Under the pieces are notes generated by a model. That model made no database searches. It was not told where the DNA came from and was given only the letters and a program-made list of their open reading frames with translations. The position numbers and the translations under genes were made by a program. Shown one piece after another: positions 1 through 5,877 of a DNA stretch of 18,414 bases. The DNA lies in NCBI GenBank assembly GCA_025936205.1, contig JAICTU010000141.1, forward strand, positions 1 to 18,414, given 5' to 3'. Origin of the DNA: Polyangiaceae bacterium. GTDB lineage: Bacteria; Myxococcota; Polyangia; Polyangiales; Polyangiaceae. Within the stretch, counting starts at the first letter, position 1. Every line of letters begins with the position of its first letter.

Positions 1-509
<509 letters not shown>

Positions 510-569
510 CTACATCAGAGTCCGGGCAAAGACTTGGCCCGCTCGCCGGAAACGGGCTATGGACGGGGC

Positions 570-1106
570 ATGCGCAGCACCGGGAGCGGGCGAGTGGGGC
601 TGGCCTTCGCCCTGCTGGCAGCGGGCTGCAGCGGCCCCCCCGGCGCAGGGCGCTTTCCAGGAGCCGATCTCGGCGGGTTCCGCGTCGTGGCGACCTCGAC
701 CAGCAATGGCTGCGGAGCCGGCGCGCTCGGCTCGCCGCCGATGTACAACTTCGACGTCGACCTCTCTCGGGACGGCACGGAGCTGTTCTGGGGACGCGAA
801 GCCAGCGGCGACATCGACGCAGATCTGGCGTTCGAGTTCGCGTCGAGCGTGCGCGTCGAGATCACGCCCGCGAGCAACATGCGCAAGGGTTGCACGATCG
901 GGCGCGCGGACCACATCGTGGGCACGCTGCGCGAAGACGCCCTCGGCAACGTCTCGGGCTTCAGCGGCAGCATGACGCATTCGTTCGCGTCCGCTCCCGA
1001 CTCCGCGTGCACGGTCGACGACCGCATCAGCGCCGGGTTGCCCGAGTTGCCCTGCGAGATGGACTACACGCTCGAAGCGCAGCGCAGCCGCGAGCCCGAC
1101 CGGTAG
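570..1106 (+). CDS. Small orphan lipoprotein
   Basis: This 178-residue protein matches no family I recognise. It starts with a lipoprotein signal peptide: a short basic n-region, a hydrophobic stretch, and a lipobox ending at Cys20 (LLAAGC). The mature part has four further cysteines (C48, C108, C147, C162), enough for two disulfides, which fits an extracytoplasmic location. The middle is rich in alternating hydrophobic/polar residues such as YNFDVDLSRDGTELFWG, suggesting a beta-sandwich. The ATG at 570 was chosen because it puts the signal peptide at the N-terminus; the reading frame stays open upstream to 210, but that stretch lies opposite alaS. A hairpin with a T-rich tail follows the stop (1118-1146), so the gene is probably monocistronic. 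The function is unknown. Confidence 0.72.
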   Translation: MRSTGSGRVGLAFALLAAGCSGPPGAGRFPGADLGGFRVVATSTSNGCGAGALGSPPMYNFDVDLSRDGTELFWGREASGDIDADLAFEFASSVRVEITPASNMRKGCTIGRADHIVGTLREDALGNVSGFSGSMTHSFASAPDSACTVDDRISAGLPELPCEMDYTLEAQRSREPDR

Positions 1107-1117
1107 GGAGCTGTAGA

Positions 1118-1146
1118 CTCGGGGTGCGCAGCCCCGGAGTATTTTA
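1118..1146 (+). terminator. Intrinsic terminator after the orphan lipoprotein gene
   Basis: The arms CTC-GGGG (1118-1124) and CCCC-G-GAG (1132-1139) pair around a seven-base loop with one bulged base. The T-rich run TATTTTA follows at once. It starts 11 bases after the stop codon at 1106, so it closes that transcript and isolates the region downstream. Confidence 0.6.
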
Positions 1147-1342
1147 CCCCAGATCGGGCGGCAGGGCAGCTCTCGAGAGCGCATCGATTGGGGCCGCGCA
1201 CACGCGACGTCAAGGGTGTCATTCCGCCTCGTCGTCGCGGGCTGCACGCAGGCGACAAGCCAGCAAATTTGGGAGAAGTGCGCGAAGCTCGGTGCAAGCT
1301 TCCAGGATCCGTGTCAGAATATCATCATCGTGCAGGTCGGAG
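1147..1342. other. Non-coding stretch, little visible
   Basis: I see no convincing gene here. A GTG-initiated frame runs from 1216 to 1671, but it has no ribosome-binding site, its composition drifts (basic and Ser/Gly-rich), and it is not recognisable. The only clear structure is a 12-bp perfect palindrome at 1169-1180. Local AT content rises around 1262-1330, which could mark a promoter, but no well-spaced -35/-10 pair stands out. Confidence 0.5.
1169..1180. repeat. 12-bp perfect palindrome
   Basis: GCTCTCGAGAGC is a perfect palindrome 63 bp after the lipoprotein stop and just after its terminator. It could be an operator or a chance event; there is no second copy nearby. Confidence 0.35.
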
Positions 1343-1610
1343 CCCGCTCCCGAACCCATTCGGCGGGGGAGAACCCTTGCGCCTGCATCCGTTGCTGGGT
1401 CCGTGTTGGACCCACCCTAAAGAAACGCCGCGCCCGCGCGTCATCGCTTCTGGCGACACGCGGCTCGGGTGGCGTGCCCGAACGCGCCCCTGGTCTCGTT
1501 CCTGCCCCGTGCGGGGCTGGGTTCGACAGTGGGCTATCGGCTCGAGGTCCGGGCAGCTCTTGCCCAGACGATCTCGACGCGCGTTCTCGCGGTGGTCCGG
1601 TTGATCCGGA
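1343..1610 (+). other. Run of short stem-loops in non-coding DNA
   Basis: Seven potential hairpins follow one another: 1343-1367 (CCCG/CGGG outside CCGAA/TTCGG), 1396-1414 (seven pairs, TGGGTCC/GGACCCA), 1437-1462 (CGCGT/ACGCG outside TCGC/GCGA), 1504-1517 (GCCCC/GGGGC), 1547-1569 (GTC-GGGCA/TGCCC-GAC), 1579-1590 and 1596-1610 (TCCGG/CCGGA). Five-pair stems are common by chance in GC-rich DNA, so only the 1396 and 1437 stems carry weight alone. The unbroken series leads into the better-supported structured region downstream and may be part of the same transcript. Confidence 0.3.
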
Positions 1611-1626
1611 GGAGGCGGCTGAAACG

Positions 1627-1671
1627 ATGCATAAAAATCATTCCCCAAACTCGGAGGTGATCCGAGCGTAG
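1627..1671 (+). CDS. Candidate 14-codon leader peptide
   Basis: An ATG at 1627 opens a frame of 14 codons (MHKNHSPNSEVIRA) closed by TAG. GGAGGAGG lies at 1608-1615, 11 bases before the ATG, which is strong but somewhat distant. The peptide is not recognisable. Its last codons contain a perfect 11-nt complement of the 16S rRNA 3' end (1653-1663), held in a six-pair hairpin. Together with a terminator about 330 bp downstream this resembles the layout of a translated leader, but there is no run of one amino-acid codon as in classical attenuators. It could equally be a chance ORF: it is the tail of a longer unconvincing frame from 1216. Confidence 0.3.
   Translation: MHKNHSPNSEVIRA
1650..1666 (+). 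promoter_or_regulatory. Perfect anti-Shine-Dalgarno complement inside a hairpin
   Basis: CTCGGA (1650-1655) and TCCGAG (1661-1666) form a perfect six-pair stem with a five-base loop. Positions 1653-1663 read GGAGGTGATCC, complementary over 11 bases to the 3' end of bacterial 16S rRNA. No start codon follows at a usable distance in a long frame, so it is not an ordinary ribosome-binding site for a visible gene. Confidence 0.4.
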
Positions 1672-1689
1672 GGTGTCCGCAACCTCTCA

Positions 1690-2044
1690 GGGTGCCCAGC
1701 GCCTTTCCGTGCGTTGACCGCTGGTCGGTCAGCGTGAAAGGTCTGAGCCCTTCGAGGTACGGAATCGCCACTACTGCAGGCGCTGGCTGGAGTGCCTCCC
1801 TTGAAGGATACCCGCAGTTGGGATCGCTTCATGGGGATCCCGGCACGAATCACAGCCGCCCCCGAACCTTCAGAACCGGCGTTAGCCCCATGGGCTGACG
1901 CGGGAAGCGGACAGCGCTTCTTCCCAGACTCCGGCTGACGATACCCAGCCGAGTGGAGCGCGACGCGGGCCTCGGGTGCTTCTTCGGAAGGCCTCCCATA
2001 CCGGGCCGGGTGACGACACGATCGTCCCCGGCCCGTTTCTTTTC
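1690..2044 (+). ncRNA. Candidate structured RNA ending in an intrinsic terminator
   Basis: No credible protein gene covers this stretch, yet it folds on paper into consecutive stems: 1702-1741 (CCTTTC/GAAAGG outside GTTGACC/GGTCAGC), 1817-1844 (nine pairs around GGGATC/GATCCC, two of them G-T), 1879-1901 (ten pairs, GCGTTAGCCC/GGGCTGACGC, one G-T, three-base loop), 1902-1924 (GGGAAGCG region with a bulge), 1932-1951 (CGGCTG/CAGCCG), and the terminator at 2002-2044. An end-of-transcript signal with no coding sequence before it argues for an RNA gene or a long leader of the gene at 2090. I checked by eye for the signatures of RNase P RNA, tmRNA, SRP RNA, cobalamin, TPP and c-di-GMP riboswitches and found none. 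The 5' end is not defined: transcription may begin anywhere from about 1147 to 1690. Confidence 0.4.
2002..2044 (+). terminator. Very strong intrinsic terminator
   Basis: CGGGCCGGG (2002-2010) pairs perfectly with CCCGGCCCG (2027-2035), and GACGA/TCGTC (2012-2016, 2022-2026) extends the stem to 14 pairs with one bulged T and a five-base loop. TTTCTTTTC follows directly at 2036-2044. The T-run is only on the plus strand, so it stops transcription coming from 1.1-2.0 kb, 46 bases before the ATG at 2090. It is either the end of a separate RNA or a regulated leader terminator. Confidence 0.8.
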
Positions 2045-2089
2045 GAGCTTGGCCCTGACCGGGCCTCGGGACTAGCCTCCGCCCGAACC

Positions 2090-3754
2090 ATGCATGCCAT
2101 CACGTCGTTCTTGAACCAGCTCTTGTTTGGTCACTGGCCTGGCAAGTTTTTCCAGAACGACTTCTTCCACAGCTTCACGGTCGGACTCTCGATCGGTATC
2201 GCCCTGATCGCGGCCGGCCTGTTGATGCTGGAACAGCGCGCCCAGAAGCTCGGTCAGCCCATCCCCGAGCGCACCGCGCGGCGCGTGGGCATCGCGCTGA
2301 CGGTCGTGAGCTTTCTGCTCTACTTCGACTTCTTCAACCCCAACACGCGTTACCCGAACTACTATCACCGGCACGAGCTCTATCATTACTACCTCGGGTC
2401 AAAGTACTTCGACGAGGTCGGCTACGATCGGCTCTACACCTGCACGGCCATCGCCGAGGTGGAACAGGGGCGCGGCGCGCAGATCCGCAAGCGGCAGATC
2501 CGCGATCTGAGCGCAAAGAATCTGATCATCCCCACGACCTCGACGTACATCTTCGACGATCCGGGGCAGTGCAAGAACCACTTCACTCCGGAGCGCTGGG
2601 ACGCCTTCAAGAAGGACGTCGCCTGGTTCGAGCAGTCGGCGCGCGGCGACTACTGGGAGAAGATGCAGCAAGACCACGGCTACAATCCGCCGCCGGTCTG
2701 GACCATGACGGGGCGCTTCTTCGCCAACCTGGCGCCCGCCGGCGACGTCTTCTTCAAGCTGCTCGCGCTGCTCGACATCGGCCTGCAGCTGGGCTCGGTG
2801 CTGCTCCTCAACTGGGCCTTCGGTTGGCGCGTGATGGCGATCGCGACCGTGTTCTGGGGCTGCAACGCGCCCGCGAACTTCTACTGGACGGGCGGCGCAT
2901 TCCTGCGCCAGGACTGGGTGTTCCTGGCGATAGCGGCCGTATGCCTGGCGCGCAAGCGCAAGTTTGCGCTGGCTGGTGCCGCGCTCACCTGGTCATCCCT
3001 GCTGCGCGTGTTCCCGGTGGTGATGTTCGGCGGGGTCGGGTTGATCATGCTGTTCACGCTGATCCGCACGCGGCGCTTTCAGCGCGATCAGCTGAAGTTC
3101 GTCGCCGGCGCGGCGCTGGCGGCGGCCCTGCTGGTTCCGGCCAGCATCGCCTCGACCGGGCCTCACGCCTATCAGGACTTTGCCGCGCATATCGGGCTGC
3201 ACAAAGACACCCCGCTCACCAACCACATGGGGCTCGAGACCATGCTGGTACACAACTGGAAGGGGCGCATGGTGTTCACGCGCGATGACCGCCTCGACGA
3301 TCCTTTCGAGGGGTGGAAGGCCGGGCGCACCGAGCGCAAGGAGCACCTGAGGCCGGTGTTCCTGGCCATCAACCTGGTGCTGCTGGCCTGGCTCGCTTGG
3401 GCGCTGCACCGCACTCGGCTGCTCTGGATCGGGATGGCGCTCGCGGTGCCCTTGATCCCCTGCTTGTCCAATCTCACTTGCTACTACTACGCCATCTTCT
3501 TGACGGTGGCGGCGCTGGCCAAGGCGCGGCCCGAGATCGGTCCGGCATTTGTGGCGCTGGCGGGGGCGAGCCAGGTGTTGCTCTGGCGCTTCTATTGGAT
3601 CGACGACAAGTACACCGCGGAGAGCTACCTGTTCTTTGCCTTCGGGTTGTGCGCGCTCTACGCCTATAGCCGCCCTTTCAACCTGGTGCGCTTTCTCGAA
3701 TATGTGCGGCTGCGGCCCCGGCAGAGCGTGCGGGCGCACGAGAACCCGGTATAG
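2090..3754 (+). CDS. Polytopic membrane protein, GT-C (GT87-like) glycosyltransferase candidate
   Basis: The 554-residue product is an inner-membrane protein with roughly 11-12 hydrophobic helices, for example around 29-47, 65-80, 220-242, 272-288, 310-325, 336-352, 422-440, 464-478, 483-500 and 512-526. A large loop (about 85-215) contains an aromatic-rich segment HELYHYYLGSKYFDEVGYDRLY and the motif GYNPPPVW near 197-204. A loop after early helices with a Y-x-P-P motif is typical of GT-C mannosyl/arabinosyltransferases that use polyprenyl-phosphate sugars (GT87/DUF2029 type), so a role in envelope glycan synthesis is inferred. I do not see a definite catalytic acid pair. The ATG at 2090 is preferred over the longer open frame from 1976 because the latter runs through the terminator. 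No clear ribosome-binding site precedes it. It overlaps the next gene by one base. Confidence 0.8.
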   Translation: MHAITSFLNQLLFGHWPGKFFQNDFFHSFTVGLSIGIALIAAGLLMLEQRAQKLGQPIPERTARRVGIALTVVSFLLYFDFFNPNTRYPNYYHRHELYHYYLGSKYFDEVGYDRLYTCTAIAEVEQGRGAQIRKRQIRDLSAKNLIIPTTSTYIFDDPGQCKNHFTPERWDAFKKDVAWFEQSARGDYWEKMQQDHGYNPPPVWTMTGRFFANLAPAGDVFFKLLALLDIGLQLGSVLLLNWAFGWRVMAIATVFWGCNAPANFYWTGGAFLRQDWVFLAIAAVCLARKRKFALAGAALTWSSLLRVFPVVMFGGVGLIMLFTLIRTRRFQRDQLKFVAGAALAAALLVPASIASTGPHAYQDFAAHIGLHKDTPLTNHMGLETMLVHNWKGRMVFTRDDRLDDPFEGWKAGRTERKEHLRPVFLAINLVLLAWLAWALHRTRLLWIGMALAVPLIPCLSNLTCYYYAIFLTVAALAKARPEIGPAFVALAGASQVLLWRFYWIDDKYTAESYLFFAFGLCALYAYSRPFNLVRFLEYVRLRPRQSVRAHENPV

Positions 3755-4341
3755 TGAGCAGCACCATGCGGACCGCTCGTTTTCTGCTTTGCCCGATCCT
3801 GCTCTGTCCGATCATTTTGGGCGCGGCTTGCGAGTCAGGAGCGCCGCCTGCTGCGGCGCCGTCTCCTGCAGCCCCGTCTCCTGCAGCCCCGTCTCCTGCA
3901 GCCCAGACGTCCCCAGCCGCTCTTCCCAAGCCGGCGGCTACGCCTGCCGGTACGGCGAACTACGGGGCGGCATTCGAGCCGGGTCCCACTGTCGCGCTCA
4001 CGGCCTTGCTCGCGAATCCCAAGGCCTACGCCGATCAGTCGGTCACCACCGAGGGCCATGTGCAGCGGGCATGCAGCCGCAAGGGCTGCTGGATGGAGAT
4101 CGGCACGGGCGATGACTCCTGTCGCGTGACGTTCAAGGACTACGGTTTCTTTGTGCCGACCGACTCCGCAGGCGCCGAGGCGCGCGTCCAGGGGCGCATC
4201 ACTACGCAGCGCATCGAGCCGGGTCGCGTCGCCCATCTGGAGCAAGAAGGGGCGAAGTTCAAACACCGCGAAGCCGACGGCAGCGCGACGGAAGTGCAGT
4301 TCATTGCGAGCGCTGTGCAGCTGAAACGCGCTGGCACTTGA
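3754..4341 (+). CDS. DUF4920-like lipoprotein
   Basis: This 195-residue protein has a signal peptide with a lipobox ending in ILGAAC, a Pro/Ala/Ser-rich linker, and a C-terminal domain resembling DUF4920 (family recognised from memory; biochemical role unknown). Diagnostic segments are QRACSRKGCWMEI followed by CRVTFKDYGFFVPTDSAGAEA. The cysteine pair in C-x4-GCWM may bind a metal or form a disulfide; this is inference. The GTG start at 3754 shares its G with the upstream TAG stop (TAGTG), implying translational coupling with the membrane protein; an in-frame ATG at 3766 would give an equally good signal peptide. The linker is partly made of three tandem 15-bp repeats. It is probably tethered to a membrane with the domain in the periplasm. 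Confidence 0.85.
   Translation: MSSTMRTARFLLCPILLCPIILGAACESGAPPAAAPSPAAPSPAAPSPAAQTSPAALPKPAATPAGTANYGAAFEPGPTVALTALLANPKAYADQSVTTEGHVQRACSRKGCWMEIGTGDDSCRVTFKDYGFFVPTDSAGAEARVQGRITTQRIEPGRVAHLEQEGAKFKHREADGSATEVQFIASAVQLKRAGT
3861..3905 (+). repeat. Three tandem 15-bp repeats in the lipoprotein linker
   Basis: GTCTCCTGCAGCCCC occurs at 3861-3875 and 3876-3890, and again with one change in the last base at 3891-3905. Each copy encodes a five-residue Ser-Pro-Ala-Ala-Pro unit, so copy-number change stays in frame and only lengthens the tether. Confidence 0.9.
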
Positions 4342-4422
4342 AATTGTTCACGGTTTCGTGGCAGCACGCCCCGACCCGTCCAGTATTGCCGGGATCCCCC
4401 GCACCCCGAGCGAGAGGCGCCG

Positions 4423-5877
4423 TTGCCTGAACCCCCTTCCGAAGAAAAGCCGGCTCCTGGCTCGCGGCGAGGGCCTCTCATCTCCACGGTCTCGAAGGAC
4501 GACGAGGAGCGAGGCCCGCTCACCCTCTCGCCCGCGTTAGAGACCAAAGAGGGCCTGAGTCTGCCGGAGCTGCGCGAGCTCTGGATGATCCTTTCGCCGC
4601 CTGAGCGAGTGGAGGCCTTCCGGCTCCTGCCGCGCGCGGACTCGGAGGAGTTCTTCCTGGAGTTGCACGCGCGCGATCACGCAGAGCTGCTGCTGGCTCT
4701 GCCCGCGGAGGAGCAGCGCGCGTGGATGCGCTTGCTGCCTCCGGACGATGCGGCGGACCTGGCGCAAAATGCTCCCCCGGAGCAGCGCGAGCGCCTGCTG
4801 GCTCTGCTCGACGAGCCGACGCGCAAGGAAGTGAACGCGCTGCTCGCATACGCCGAGGACGAGGCGGGCGGCCTGATGAACCCGCGCTTCGCGCGCGTGC
4901 GCCCGGACGCGACCGTCGACGAGGCCATTACCTACCTGCGCCGCCAGGCGCGCGAGCGGCTCGGCAGCATCTACTACGTTTACGTGCTGGACGAGCAGCA
5001 GCGGCTGCGCGGCGTGGTCTCCTTCCGGCAGCTGTTCTCGGCGGCCACGGGGCGGCGCGTGGCCGACATCATGCACCGAGACGTGCTCAGCGTGCGCGAG
5101 GACCAGGACCAGGAAGAGGTCGGCAACCTGTTCGCGCAGCACGGCTTCGCCGCCATCCCGGTGGTGGACGCGGAGAACCGGGTCAAAGGTATCGTGACGT
5201 TGGACGACATCGTCGAGGTCGTCCAGGAAGAGGCCACGGAAGACGCCCAGAAGATGGGTGGTCTGGAAGCCCTCGACGCGCCCTATCTGCAGATCTCGTT
5301 CCGCAAGATGCTGCAGAAGCGCGCAGGCTGGCTCGCGGCGTTGTTTGTGGGCGAGATGCTGACGGCGACGGCCATGAGCCACTTCGAAGACGAGATGGCC
5401 AAGGCGCTGGTGCTGACTCTGTTCGTGCCTCTGATCATCTCCAGCGGCGGCAATTCGGGCTCGCAGGCCTCCACGCTGGTGATCCGGGCCATGGCCCTGG
5501 AAGAGGTCAAGCTGCGCGACTGGTGGCGCGTGATGCGGCGCGAGCTGGCGGCCGGCGTGGCGCTCGGCTGCGTGCTCGGCAGCATCGGCTTCTTGCGCAT
5601 CTTGATCTGGCAGAGCATCACCCCCACCTCGCAACAGCACCCGCACGGCCTGTACGGCGAGCATTACCTGCTGATCGCGCTAACGGTGTTCGGCAGCCTG
5701 ATCGGTGTGGTGATGTTCGGAACGCTGGCGGGCTCCCTGCTCCCGTTCCTGCTGCGCAAGCTGGGCTGGGACCCGGCGAGCGCGTCGGCGCCGTTCGTGG
5801 CCACGCTGGTCGACGTCAGCGGCCTGATCATCTACTTCAGCGTGGCCAGCGTGATCCTGCGCGGAACGCTGCTCTGA
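4423..5877 (+). CDS. mgtE: Magnesium transporter MgtE
   Basis: This is a full-length MgtE (484 residues), an inner-membrane channel for Mg2+ gated by cytoplasmic Mg2+ binding. The order is the usual one: acidic helical N domain (about 45-145, with the superhelical LLPPDDAADL repeats), two CBS domains (about 147-205 and 211-270), a plug helix, and five membrane helices from about 303. The family motif GGNSGSQ is at 342-348. Asp464 in TLVDVSGLIIYF matches the pore aspartate of the last helix in Thermus MgtE. The first 40 residues are an extra low-complexity tail. The start is TTG at 4423 with GAGAGG a few bases upstream; no ATG gives a complete N domain. It lies 81 bp after the DUF4920-like gene, probably in the same operon. 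No M-box-like leader fits in that gap. Confidence 0.95.
   Translation: MPEPPSEEKPAPGSRRGPLISTVSKDDEERGPLTLSPALETKEGLSLPELRELWMILSPPERVEAFRLLPRADSEEFFLELHARDHAELLLALPAEEQRAWMRLLPPDDAADLAQNAPPEQRERLLALLDEPTRKEVNALLAYAEDEAGGLMNPRFARVRPDATVDEAITYLRRQARERLGSIYYVYVLDEQQRLRGVVSFRQLFSAATGRRVADIMHRDVLSVREDQDQEEVGNLFAQHGFAAIPVVDAENRVKGIVTLDDIVEVVQEEATEDAQKMGGLEALDAPYLQISFRKMLQKRAGWLAALFVGEMLTATAMSHFEDEMAKALVLTLFVPLIISSGGNSGSQASTLVIRAMALEEVKLRDWWRVMRRELAAGVALGCVLGSIGFLRILIWQSITPTSQQHPHGLYGEHYLLIALTVFGSLIGVVMFGTLAGSLLPFLLRKLGWDPASASAPFVATLVDVSGLIIYFSVASVILRGTLL

Noticed and set aside
1500..1560. tRNA-like GGTTCGA motif near 1520
   Set aside because: No acceptor or anticodon stems fit around it, and no CCA end follows.
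1216..1671. GTG-initiated frame of 151 codons in the non-coding region
   Set aside because: There is no ribosome-binding site, the product is low-complexity and basic, it matches nothing, and it runs through several hairpins. Only its last 14 codons, with their own SD and ATG, were kept as a weak candidate.
1680..1760. TPP riboswitch, because GGGTGC, CTGAG and CCCTTCGA occur in order
   Set aside because: The stem expected between CTGAGA and the ACCCTTTGAACCTGATC block is missing and the second block matches only partly; no thiamine gene follows.
1690..2044. RNase P RNA, because CAGAACCGGCGTTAGC near 1871 recalls the 3' conserved block
   Set aside because: The obligatory 5' partner block (GAGGAAAGTCCGGGCT type) is absent, so helix P4 cannot form.
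1147..2044. Retron msr-msd locus, suggested by the myxobacterial setting and a structured non-coding stretch
   Set aside because: No reverse transcriptase gene lies anywhere in the window, and the required flanking inverted repeat with a branching G was not found.
4537..5664. 375-codon minus-strand frame
   Set aside because: It is antisense to mgtE, Arg/Gln/His-rich, with no recognisable domain.
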